A stretch of DNA of 8,611 bases, taken from the NCBI GenBank assembly GCA_021793335.1, contig JAJYSW010000135.1:1-8611 (forward strand), read 5' to 3'. The first letter of the stretch is position 1. The number at the start of each line of letters is the position of its first letter. Both the position numbers and the translations under genes were made by a program. Shown here in pieces: positions 1-5,404 of this stretch. This stretch comes from Actinomycetes bacterium. Lineage in GTDB: Bacteria > Actinomycetota > Actinomycetes > Mycobacteriales > Micromonosporaceae. The notes under the pieces are model-generated. The model was not told the origin of the DNA. It searched no databases and saw only the letters and a program-made list of their open reading frames with translations.

Positions 1-1524
1 CCGCGCCAACTGGTACGGCAGGTGGTCGATGGCGGCGGGCACGCCGAACTCGGCGGCCAGCCGAGCGAGCGTGACCTCGAACTGCAACGGGCCGACCGCC
101 GCGAGCACCGGCGTCGCGTCACCGCGCCGCTCGGAGTACAGGACCTGGACGACCCCTTCGGCGTCCAGCTGCGAGATACCGCGCCGGAACCGCTTCGCCT
201 TGGAGGTGTCGTGCATCTGGAGCGCGCCGAAATGCTCGGGCGCGAACGCGGGCAACGGCGGGAACTCGACGTGCCTGCCGGCGTAGATCGTGTCGCCGAC
301 CGCCAGTCCCGTGGCGTTGACCAGGCCGACGATATCGCCGGGCCACGCCTCCTCGACGGTGTCACGAGAGGAACCGAACATCGTCTGCGCGTACTTGGTG
401 GACATGGTGCGCTTGCCCTGCGCCTGCGTGACCTGCATGCCGCGCTCGAAACGTCCCGAGCAGACGCGAATGAACGCGAGCTGGTCGCGGTGCGAGGCGT
501 TCATGTTCGCTTGGGACTTGAACACGAACCCGGAGAACCCGTCCTCCAGATCCCGGGGCTCGCCGTCGACGCTCTCCCGCGCGAACGGCGAAGGAGCGAT
601 GTCGACGAGCAGATCCAGCAACTGCCCGACCCCGAAATGGACCAGAGCCGCGCCGAACAGCGTCGGCGTGGTCTGCCCGGCCTCGAAGGTCTTCTGATCG
701 AAATCGGCCTCTACCTCGCTGAGCAGCTCGGACTCTTCCCGCGCGCGGACGAAATCCTCGCCGAAGCGGGCGACGGCCTCAGCGGCGTCGAGCACTTCCG
801 TGACGGCCAACTGCTGGCCGCCGGGAGAGCGCTCATAGCGGACCATGCCCGAGGAACGTTCGCCGCTGTGCTCTTGGGTCGGCTCACTGCGTTCGCCGCT
901 GCGCTCTTGGGTCGGCTCACTGCGTTCGCCGCTGTGCCCCTGGATCGGCTCACTGCGTTCGCCGATCTTTACCCGCTCGATCACCCCATGGAACTCGCCA
1001 CCGATGCCGACCGGCCAGGTGACGGGCGTGGGCTTGATCCCGATGCGCTCCTCGATCTCTTCGAGGAGATCGAGGGCGTCCTTGGCGGGGCGGTCCCACT
1101 TGTTGATGAACGTGATCACCGGAATACGGCGCGCCCGGCAGACTTCGAAGAGCTTCAGCGTCTGCGGTTCGAGTCCCTTGGCCGCATCGAGCAGCATGAC
1201 CGCGGCGTCGACGGCCGTCAGCACCCGATACGTGTCCTCGGAGAAATCGGCGTGGCCGGGCGTGTCGAGGAGGTTCACGACACAGCCTCGGTACTCGAAC
1301 TGGAGGGCGGCCGAAGTGATCGAGATGCCGCGATCCTGCTCCATCGACATCCAGTCGGAGACGACGCCCCTGCGATCGCCCTTGCCGTGGACGGCGCCGG
1401 CCGAGGCGATGGCCTGCCCGTGCAAGGCGAGGGCCTCGGTGATGGTCGACTTGCCGGCGTCAGGGTGCGAGATCACCGCGAACGTGCGACGGCGAGCGGC
1501 TTCGGCGGTGATATGGCTGGACAT
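1..1524 (-). CDS. prfC: Peptide chain release factor 3 (RF3), 3' part cut off by window edge
   Basis: RF3 is the cytoplasmic translational GTPase that recycles RF1/RF2 from the ribosome after termination. The visible 508 residues align by eye with bacterial RF3 from its start. Visible motifs are the P-loop ISHPDAGKST (18-27), the switch I region GISIT (66-70), the G3 motif DTPGHADFSEDTYR (87-100) and the G4 motif NKWD (141-144). Later come domain II motifs GFVFK.QANM and the HRD..AF.RVCSG.FERGM segment. RF3 is usually about 530 residues, so roughly the last 60 (domain III end) lie beyond base 1. The ATG at 1524 has a Shine-Dalgarno sequence (TTGAGGAATCC) directly before it. Oddity: residues 188-224 are an in-frame insertion of 11-residue GERSEP-type repeats in the turn after FHGVIER, before the canonical strand MVRYERSPGG. 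yqeY lies 103 bp upstream on the same strand, so co-transcription is possible. Family assignment is firm; the effect of the insert on function is unknown. Confidence 0.96.
   Translation of the reverse strand, partial: MSSHITAEAARRRTFAVISHPDAGKSTITEALALHGQAIASAGAVHGKGDRRGVVSDWMSMEQDRGISITSAALQFEYRGCVVNLLDTPGHADFSEDTYRVLTAVDAAVMLLDAAKGLEPQTLKLFEVCRARRIPVITFINKWDRPAKDALDLLEEIEERIGIKPTPVTWPVGIGGEFHGVIERVKIGERSEPIQGHSGERSEPTQERSGERSEPTQEHSGERSSGMVRYERSPGGQQLAVTEVLDAAEAVARFGEDFVRAREESELLSEVEADFDQKTFEAGQTTPTLFGAALVHFGVGQLLDLLVDIAPSPFARESVDGEPRDLEDGFSGFVFKSQANMNASHRDQLAFIRVCSGRFERGMQVTQAQGKRTMSTKYAQTMFGSSRDTVEEAWPGDIVGLVNATGLAVGDTIYAGRHVEFPPLPAFAPEHFGALQMHDTSKAKRFRRGISQLDAEGVVQVLYSERRGDATPVLAAVGPLQFEVTLARLAAEFGVPAAIDHLPYQLAR
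853..963 (-). repeat. 33-bp tandem repeat inside prfC (three full units plus a partial fourth)
   Basis: Read on the minus strand, units lie at 963-931, 930-898 and 897-865, with a 12-base partial unit at 864-853. They encode GERSEPIQGHS, GERSEPTQERS, GERSEPTQEHS and GERS. The unit length is a multiple of three, so the frame is kept. The core DNA GAACGCAGTGAGCC is identical in all three full units, while the ends differ at a few bases. The insert sits where other RF3 proteins have a short turn between GVI(D/E)R and the next strand. It therefore looks like an expansion or insertion tolerated in a surface loop. Confidence 0.93.
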
Positions 1525-1627
1525 GGATTCCTCAAGGATGTGACGAGAACAGGTCTTTCGAAAGCACGGCGGGCCCGGCGTCCAACGATAACCGCGAATA
1601 CCGCCGCGACCCACGTCGGCGCGGCCA

Positions 1628-2083
1628 CTAGCCGGCCAGTTCAGCCCTCACGACCCCGGCCACGACCTTTCCGTCCGCGCGGCCCGCGACCTTCGGCTGG
1701 ACGGCCTTCATGACCTTGCCCATGTCCTTCGGGCCCGCGAAGCCGCCCTCGGCGATCGCGGCCCGAACGATCTCGGTGAGTTCGGACTCAGTGAGCGCTT
1801 CGGGCAGGTAGCGCTTGATCACGGCCTCCTCGGCCAACTCGGCGTCGGCCGACTCGTCCCGACCGCCCTCACGGAACGCCTCGGCGGCCTCACGGCGCTG
1901 CTTCGCCTGCTTGACCAGCACCTTGACGACCTCGGTGTCGTCGAGCTCACGCATGGACTTGCCCGCGCTCTCCTCATTGCGGATAGCGGCGAGGACCATT
2001 CGCAATGTGCCGAGCGTCACTTTGTCCCGCTCCTTGAGGGCGGTGCGCATATCTGTTTCCAACTGGGTCTTGAGCTCGCTCAT
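1628..2083 (-). CDS. yqeY: GatB/YqeY-domain protein
   Basis: A 151-residue soluble protein of the YqeY family, which resembles the tRNA-binding tail of the GatB amidotransferase subunit. Its exact role is not settled; tRNA binding is inferred from the family. Seen here are the N-terminal LK..L..DM..ALK..DK...TLR......I.NEE segment (residues 4-39), a charged helix KQAKQRREAAEAF (about 85-97), then YLPEALTE.EL, and the C-terminal GRADGKVV.GVVR.EL signature (about 134-149). Length matches the family (about 150). The start at 2083 is chosen because the frame further upstream runs antisense through the metallophosphoesterase gene, and SELKTQLE is the usual family beginning. No Shine-Dalgarno sequence is visible. 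A TAGATT box 8 nt before the ATG suggests a leaderless mRNA. prfC follows downstream on the same strand. Confidence 0.93.
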   Translation of the reverse strand: MSELKTQLETDMRTALKERDKVTLGTLRMVLAAIRNEESAGKSMRELDDTEVVKVLVKQAKQRREAAEAFREGGRDESADAELAEEAVIKRYLPEALTESELTEIVRAAIAEGGFAGPKDMGKVMKAVQPKVAGRADGKVVAGVVRAELAG

Positions 2084-2091
2084 ATCTCGAC

Positions 2092-2101
2092 AATCTACCG
2101 T
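2092..2101. promoter_or_regulatory. Overlapping divergent -10 boxes, probable leaderless promoters
   Basis: Only 24 bp separate the two start codons. On the plus strand TACCGT (2096-2101) lies 6 nt before the ATG of the metallophosphoesterase. On the minus strand TAGATT (2097-2092) lies 8 nt before the ATG of yqeY. Both fit TAnnnT at the distance expected if transcription starts at or next to the A of the start codon. Neither gene has a usable Shine-Dalgarno sequence, and -35 matches are weak. Transcription start mapping would decide this. Confidence 0.5.
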
Positions 2102-2107
2102 TGGGGT

Positions 2108-3004
2108 ATGAAGATCAGCCGTGGCCTTGCCGCAGCAGCCGGCATCGGAGTCGGTGCCGGTGCGCTGGCGCTCGCATACGCGTCCCTCTACGAGCGCGTC
2201 CAGTACACGCTCCGCCACTTCGCGGTGCCGGTGCTGCCGCCAGAGGCCGAACCGATCCGAGTCCTGCACATCTCCGACCTGCACATGACGCCGGGGCAGG
2301 TGCGCAAGGCGCACTGGGTGGCCTCGCTGGCCGCACTCGACCCGGACCTGGTGCTCCTGACCGGCGACAACATCGCCCACCCCGAGGCGCTCGACCTGGT
2401 GTCGAAGACGCTGCGACCGTTGTTCAAGGCACCCGGCGCGTTCGTGTTCGGCTCGAACGACTACTACGCGCCGGTGTTCAAGAACCCGCTCCGGTACTTC
2501 AACCCCAACCGCGAACACCGCTACGGCGACCCGCTGCCGACCGAGGAGCTGCACAAGGTCCTCGTCGACGGGGGTTGGACCGATTTGAACAACGCCTCCG
2601 CCGACGCGGTGATCTCGGGCCTGAACGTCCACTTCGCCGGCGTCGACGACCCGCACTTCGACCTGGACGACTACGACCTGGTCGCAGGGCCGGTCCCGAG
2701 CGAGGCGGACCTGTCGATCGGACTGACGCACTCCCCGGAGCCGCGCGTCCTGGACGCCTTCGCAGGAGACGGCTACGACTTCGTGGCCGCCGGCCACACC
2801 CACGGCGGACAGGTATGTGTGCCGGGGTACGGCGCGCTCGTGACGAACTGCGGGATCGACCGCAAGCGAGTCAAGGGCCTGCACCCGTGGGACGACATGT
2901 GGCTGCACGTCTCGGCCGGTCTCGGCACCTCGCCGTACGCGCCGGTGCGCTTCGCGTGCGCCCCCGAGGCGAGCCTGCTGACCTTCGTGCCCGCCGCGCC
3001 CTAG
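2108..3004 (+). CDS. Membrane-anchored calcineurin-like metallophosphoesterase
   Basis: A 298-residue protein with one N-terminal hydrophobic segment (about residues 7-28), then a metallophosphoesterase fold probably on the outer face of the membrane. Metal-binding motifs appear in the family order: SDLHM (D57, H59), GDN (D87, N88), GSND (N117, D118, in the position of GNHD), THSPEP (H208) and AGHTHGGQ (H230, H232). These mark a dinuclear-metal hydrolase of the YkuE-like group; the substrate (phospholipid, UDP-diacylglucosamine-like or other) cannot be told from sequence. The ATG at 2108 comes 6 nt after a -10-like box and has no good Shine-Dalgarno sequence, so translation is probably leaderless. 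It is divergent from yqeY. A GC-rich hairpin follows at 3019-3039. Note that the usual GNHD motif reads GSND here. Confidence 0.92.
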   Translation: MKISRGLAAAAGIGVGAGALALAYASLYERVQYTLRHFAVPVLPPEAEPIRVLHISDLHMTPGQVRKAHWVASLAALDPDLVLLTGDNIAHPEALDLVSKTLRPLFKAPGAFVFGSNDYYAPVFKNPLRYFNPNREHRYGDPLPTEELHKVLVDGGWTDLNNASADAVISGLNVHFAGVDDPHFDLDDYDLVAGPVPSEADLSIGLTHSPEPRVLDAFAGDGYDFVAAGHTHGGQVCVPGYGALVTNCGIDRKRVKGLHPWDDMWLHVSAGLGTSPYAPVRFACAPEASLLTFVPAAP

Positions 3005-3018
3005 AGACCGACTGTGAC

Positions 3019-3039
3019 GGGTCCGGCCCGGCCGGACCC
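3019..3039 (+). terminator. GC-rich hairpin after the metallophosphoesterase gene
   Basis: GGGTCCGG (3019-3026) pairs perfectly with CCGGACCC (3032-3039) around a 5-nt loop, starting 15 bp after the stop codon. There is no T-run, as is common for actinobacterial hairpins. It probably separates the phosphoesterase transcript from the tRNA promoter. Confidence 0.6.
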
Positions 3040-3041
3040 CG

Positions 3042-3072
3042 TTCGACGTCGTGCTCTCGAATCGGGTAGTAT
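3042..3072 (+). promoter_or_regulatory. Candidate promoter of tRNA-Pro
   Basis: TTCGAC (3042-3047) and TAGTAT (3067-3072) resemble -35 and -10 boxes, but the 19-nt spacer is longer than ideal. A start near 3079 would give a precursor with about 40 nt of 5' leader before the tRNA. It sits just after the preceding gene's hairpin. Confidence 0.4.
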
Positions 3073-3119
3073 TTCATCTCGGTGTGGACGCTCCAGGGCG
3101 TTCTCACATAAACGAATAT

Positions 3120-3193
3120 CGGGTTGTGGCGCAGCTTGGTAGCGCACCTCGTTCGGGACGAGGGGGTCGCAGGTTCAAATCCTGTCAACCCGA
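3120..3193 (+). tRNA. tRNA-Pro (anticodon CGG)
   Basis: Folds as a complete cloverleaf. The acceptor stem is CGGGTTG (3120-3126) with CAACCCG (3186-3192). The D stem is GCGC/GCGC. The anticodon stem is CCTCG/CGAGG with loop TTCGGGA, giving anticodon CGG at 3154-3156, which reads CCG proline codons. The T arm is GCAGG-TTCAAAT-CCTGT, and the discriminator is A3193. CCA is not encoded and must be added after transcription. It is a single tRNA gene, followed 7 nt later by a strong intrinsic terminator. Confidence 0.96.
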
Positions 3194-3200
3194 CGAACAG

Positions 3201-3234
3201 ACATCGGGAGCATGCAGCATGCTCCCGATGTTTT
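3201..3234 (+). terminator. Intrinsic terminator of tRNA-Pro
   Basis: CATCGGGAGCATG (3202-3214) pairs perfectly over 13 bp with CATGCTCCCGATG (3218-3230) around a CAG loop, followed by TTTT (3231-3234). A3201 can extend the stem with T3231. This is the clearest Rho-independent terminator in the window. Confidence 0.92.
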
Positions 3235-3751
3235 CGTATGCGCATGATCAGGACAGCGGCGCTCTCAGGTCTTGCATGGGTCTGAGCCCGCACGTGCTCG
3301 GGCCCGCTTCCGCACACCGTCAGTTAGCGGCAGGCGCACTCGGGCCGGTGGGCGGGCCCGCGTCCAGTCCAGGACCGTGTCGGCGGTACAGATTACGACG
3401 TGACGGGTGGCGACCGGAGCCGTGTTCGGCGCGGTCGCGGTCGTTGTGGGCTTCGGCGTTGCGCTTCGGGGCCGTCCGTCCGGATTCTCCGCTTCGTACA
3501 GGCTCCGGTCACCTGTTCCCTCTCAAGAACGGCGACCTTGGCTTGCGGTCGGCTTTGGAGCCGCATAAGTCTTATTGGCCTTGACCAGGGCAGGGCGGTC
3601 TCGGGGCTGATCGAGCCCCGCAGGTTCGGGCGCACCGATGCCGTCGATCAACGGGCACCAGCGTACTCACGTCGGCGTCCCGGCCAGGCGAGACATCGCA
3701 CCCGTCTCAGGGCGACATCACGAGTGCCGCCCGGCCCGGCGCACAGCGGGA
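3235..3751. other. About 500 bp with no convincing gene
   Basis: Open frames exist on both strands, but their translations are rich in Arg, Ser and Pro, lack recognisable domains and have no matching ribosome binding site. The only clear structure is a 7-bp hairpin CGGGGCT-GATCG-AGCCCCG at 3602-3620 without a T-run, and an 11-bp palindrome ATAAGTCTTAT at 3565-3575. It may be decayed coding sequence; I recognise no parent gene. Confidence 0.5.
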
Positions 3752-3780
3752 TTGTTCATGGATTCGCAGTGGTGTAAGCT
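3752..3780 (+). promoter_or_regulatory. Sigma-70-type promoter leading to the small ORF and csp
   Basis: TTGTTC (3752-3757), a 17-nt spacer, and TAAGCT (3775-3780) preceded by TG give a good housekeeping-type promoter with an extended -10. It lies in a locally AT-richer stretch (about 3750-3990), unlike the surrounding GC-rich DNA. Transcription would begin near 3787 and run rightward through a structured leader toward the small ORF and the cold-shock gene. The palindrome CTGAATTTCAG (3779-3789) overlaps the -10 end and the start site, so it could be an operator. Confidence 0.6.
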
Positions 3781-3827
3781 GAATTTCAGCGGTCGATTTG
3801 GACATTCTCAGACTGCGACTGAATTTG

Positions 3828-3859
3828 ATCGCCGTATGCGACCGGTGCGCACCGGCGAT
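3828..3859 (+). promoter_or_regulatory. Leader hairpin downstream of the 3752-3780 promoter
   Basis: ATCGCCG (3828-3834) pairs with CGGCGAT (3853-3859), and inside it TGCG (3837-3840) pairs with CGCA (3848-3851) around a 7-nt loop. An alternative fold uses the palindrome CCGGTGCGCACCGG (3842-3855). The ATG at 3836, a possible start of the following ORF, lies in the fold. It is about 40 nt from the predicted transcription start. Confidence 0.5.
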
Positions 3860-4195
3860 TTCCACGCACTCGGATATTCCGAGGCTTCGACGTCGGCGTC
3901 TCCACGACGGAGCGACGTTTCAGCACTCTCAACGAATCAGGTAATCATCTCTTCAATTTCACTACACGCCGCTTCCCAGGGGCAGATCCTGTGGAGACGA
4001 GCCGCAGAAGGTCTCTATGCCGCCACAATGGATGGAGAATTCGCCGGGTTCGTTTCGGCGGCCGAGGGGCGTTACACGCTGCACGGTCCGTGCGCGCAGG
4101 CCCTCGGTGTCCACGAATCGCTCGAAGACGCGTCCGTCGTCTTGGAGTTCGAGCTGAACGCGTCCGTCGATCGCCTCGCCGGTTCGCTCACCTGA
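3836..4195 (+). CDS. Small unknown protein upstream of csp (start uncertain)
   Basis: I recognise no named family. The convincing coding part is the last 68 residues (from about 3992): W-rich start LWRRAAEGLYAATMDGEF, then AGFVSAAEGRYTLHGP, LGVHESLEDASVVLEF. The pattern of a Trp, a GxYxA strand, GFV, and a SLEDA helix resembles small soluble alpha/beta hypothetical proteins of actinobacteria. The start is doubtful. ATG 3836 gives 119 residues but its first 50 are low-complexity and from AT-richer DNA; ATG 4028 would cut off the conserved-looking Trp; a CTG at 3989 has AGGGG 6 nt before it. The gene lies downstream of a good promoter (3752-3780) and 82 bp before csp, with a hairpin plus TTTT between them. 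The likely real product is 55-119 residues. Confidence 0.45.
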   Translation: MRPVRTGDFHALGYSEASTSASPRRSDVSALSTNQVIISSISLHAASQGQILWRRAAEGLYAATMDGEFAGFVSAAEGRYTLHGPCAQALGVHESLEDASVVLEFELNASVDRLAGSLT

Positions 4196-4209
4196 CCACT
4201 ATGACCTCG

Positions 4210-4230
4210 CGTCGGCCTCGCCGACGTTTT
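4210..4230 (+). terminator. Hairpin with T-run between the small ORF and csp (terminator or attenuator)
   Basis: CGTCGGC (4210-4216) pairs with GCCGACG (4220-4226) around a CTC loop and is followed directly by TTTT (4227-4230). It starts 15 bp after the ORF stop and 68 bp before the csp ATG. If csp is transcribed from 3752-3780, this acts as an attenuator; if csp has its own promoter, it is a plain terminator. Confidence 0.65.
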
Positions 4231-4233
4231 CAG

Positions 4234-4252
4234 GGACCGCGCAGCGCGGTCC
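4234..4252 (+). promoter_or_regulatory. Second hairpin in the csp leader
   Basis: GGACCGCG (4234-4241) pairs perfectly with CGCGGTCC (4245-4252) around a CAG loop. It ends 13 nt before the Shine-Dalgarno GAAGGAG (4265-4271) of csp. No T-run follows, so it is not a typical terminator. A role in mRNA stability or temperature-dependent translation is possible, by analogy with csp leaders in other bacteria. Confidence 0.55.
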
Positions 4253-4277
4253 ACGACAATGAACGAAGGAGACACAC

Positions 4278-4481
4278 ATGGCCACTGGCGTCGTGAAATG
4301 GTTCAATGCCGATAAGGGTTTCGGTTTCATCGCCCCCGACGACGGCTCGGGAGACGTGTTCGCGCACTTCTCTGCGATCAGCGGCACCGGGCACCGGAAC
4401 CTGGAGGAGGACCAGCACGTCGAATTCGACATCGAGCGCGGTCAGAAGGGCCTGCAAGCCGCGAACATCCGCGCGCTCTGA
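4278..4481 (+). CDS. Cold-shock protein, CspA family
   Basis: A 67-residue single cold-shock domain, a five-stranded beta barrel that binds single-stranded RNA and DNA and melts RNA structure in the cytoplasm. RNP1 is KGFGFI (13-18) and RNP2 is DVFAHF (26-31). The aromatic binding face is W8, F9, F15, F17, F28, H30 and F31. Length and the ending QKGLQAANIRAL are typical of actinobacterial CspA-type proteins. The ATG at 4278 is supported by AAGGAG at 4266-4271 (6-nt spacing), one of the strongest ribosome binding sites here. The leader contains two hairpins and the gene ends in a 14-bp hairpin. Which csp paralogue this is, and whether it is cold-induced, cannot be told. Confidence 0.97.
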   Translation: MATGVVKWFNADKGFGFIAPDDGSGDVFAHFSAISGTGHRNLEEDQHVEFDIERGQKGLQAANIRAL

Positions 4482-4492
4482 CCGAACCGCGA

Positions 4493-4527
4493 CGGTCGAA
4501 GCGGTGATCGACGCACCGCTTCGACCG
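4493..4527 (+). terminator. Long hairpin after csp
   Basis: CGGTCGAAGCGGTG (4493-4506) pairs perfectly over 14 bp with CACCGCTTCGACCG (4514-4527) around a 7-nt loop, 11 bp after the csp stop. No T-run follows. Likely a terminator or a 3'-end stabiliser. Confidence 0.75.
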
Positions 4528-4871
4528 CTCCGAGCCCCCGCTCCGGGCGCGTGGCCGTTCGAAGCCGGTGCCGTACCGGCCGCGATCACTCGCACGAAAG
4601 AAGGACCGTCGCCGCTGCGCTCGCTCGCACGGCAACATCGGCTCACCCACCGCTTCTCTTTCGCCCCGTCAGCAGAGTCCCTCGACCCTCACGTCGATCA
4701 GGTCTTACCCAGAAGCGGCCTAAGCCGTTCGCGACGCCGGTCTCCTGCGCGCACCCCTGTGGTTCTACCGCCTGATGGCCGGCCGCCATCGACTACGCCG
4801 CCTACGCAACCGCAATAATCCTGCTCGGCGACAGCCGGCTCCAGCTGCTAATGGGGCGTTCGAGGGACGGT
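4528..4871. other. About 340 bp with no convincing gene
   Basis: No frame has both a plausible start with a ribosome binding site and protein-like composition. A short stretch (about 4748-4858) reads like membrane-protein fragments if a frameshift near 4780 is allowed (LWFYRLMA, then AIDYAAYATAIILLG). It could be a gene remnant but is too short to name. Confidence 0.45.
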
Positions 4872-5195
4872 TCAGGCCCCGGTGGGCCGGGCCGCCTGTT
4901 CCGCTTCGAGGAGCTCAGCCCGCTTCCAGTGGTGGAGCGCGAAAGGAGCCAGCGGCACCACGGCCGCGGCCAGAGCCGTCACGGTCATGCCGAAGCCCCA
5001 CCCCAGGCGGCGACGAATCACGATGGTCGCTCCCACCAGCAGCGTGAACAGCGCGCCGTGGAGCGCCCCCAGCGGCATCACCAGGTCGATCTGCGAGATA
5101 CGGCTCAGAATCGTGCCGAACACCAGGAGTAGGACGAAGGACCAGCCTTCGGCCAGCGTCAGCATGCGATAGAGGAAGACGGGATTGGCGGACAC
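4872..5195 (-). CDS. DUF3817-like small integral membrane protein
   Basis: A 107-residue membrane protein with three hydrophobic segments (about residues 15-32, 43-60, 69-88) and a charged C-terminal tail. The pattern FLYRMLTLAEGWSFVLLL, MPLGALHGALFTLLV, a basic RRRLGWG loop, then PLAPFALHHW fits the DUF3817 family, whose function is unknown. The start is taken as GTG at 5195: it has GAGGT 5 nt before it and gives the family length. The frame is open upstream to 5393, but that part is low-complexity and overlaps the divergent promoter region. It is divergent from the large permease-like gene, with 209 bp between the two start codons. There is no evidence for a functional link between them. 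Confidence 0.85.
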   Translation of the reverse strand: MSANPVFLYRMLTLAEGWSFVLLLVFGTILSRISQIDLVMPLGALHGALFTLLVGATIVIRRRLGWGFGMTVTALAAAVVPLAPFALHHWKRAELLEAEQAARPTGA

Positions 5196-5245
5196 GGTGT
5201 ACCTCGCATCAGGTGGTCGCGGCGGTTCTGTACTGAATCGTAGGC

Positions 5246-5265
5246 ACCTCGCCTCCCAGCGAGGT
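5246..5265. promoter_or_regulatory. Inverted repeat in the divergent intergenic region
   Basis: ACCTCGC (5246-5252) and GCGAGGT (5259-5265) form a 7-bp perfect inverted repeat with a 6-nt gap, about 50 bp upstream of the DUF3817 gene. The region also holds the palindrome CATCGCGATG (5278-5287) and a hairpin CGCCGC-TT-GCGGCG (5314-5327). These could be operator sites or a terminator; none is proven. Confidence 0.35.
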
Positions 5266-5365
5266 CCTCCGCTCGACATCGCGATGCCGGAGGTCACCTG
5301 GAGCCTCGTCGAACGCCGCTTGCGGCGGGGCCACGGCTCAGTGGCGAGTACGAGACCGACCGCTT

Positions 5366-5371
5366 TACAGT
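5366..5371 (+). promoter_or_regulatory. Possible -10 box of the permease-like gene
   Basis: TACAGT fits TAnnnT and would start transcription near 5378, giving a leader of about 27 nt with the Shine-Dalgarno AGGAG at 5395-5399. No convincing -35 box is present at the proper distance, so the call is weak. Confidence 0.35.
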
Positions 5372-5404
5372 GGTGACCGATCCCACTCGCCATGAGGAGT
5401 CACC

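Noticed and set aside
853..963. 33-bp repeats as a CRISPR array
   Set aside because: The units abut with no unique spacers and are in frame within prfC.
22..1713. Very long plus-strand open frame (563 codons)
   Set aside because: It is antisense to prfC, which has clear RF3 motifs on the minus strand. The frame is open because of GC-rich codon bias, and its translation is Arg/Asp/Leu-rich with no domain.
2084..2908. N-terminal extension of the yqeY frame
   Set aside because: It runs antisense through the metallophosphoesterase gene, and the YqeY family begins at the ATG at 2083.
2101..3069. Plus-strand frame overlapping the phosphoesterase gene
   Set aside because: An Arg/Pro-rich shadow in another frame; the metal-binding motifs are in the 2108-3004 frame.
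3120..3193. tRNA-Pro as an integration site with a nearby mobile element
   Set aside because: No integrase, no repeat of the tRNA 3' end elsewhere in the window, and downstream genes are not phage-like.
2871..3317. Minus-strand frame containing GLTGFEPATP
   Set aside because: This peptide is the well-known false translation of the complement of a tRNA gene; the bases are tRNA-Pro.
3400..3777. Open frames in the gap after tRNA-Pro
   Set aside because: No ribosome site, no domain, Arg/Ser-rich composition on both strands.
5196..5393. 66-residue N-terminal extension of the DUF3817-like protein
   Set aside because: Low-complexity sequence with no family resemblance; GTG 5195 has a good ribosome site, and the extension would occupy the promoter region of the divergent gene.
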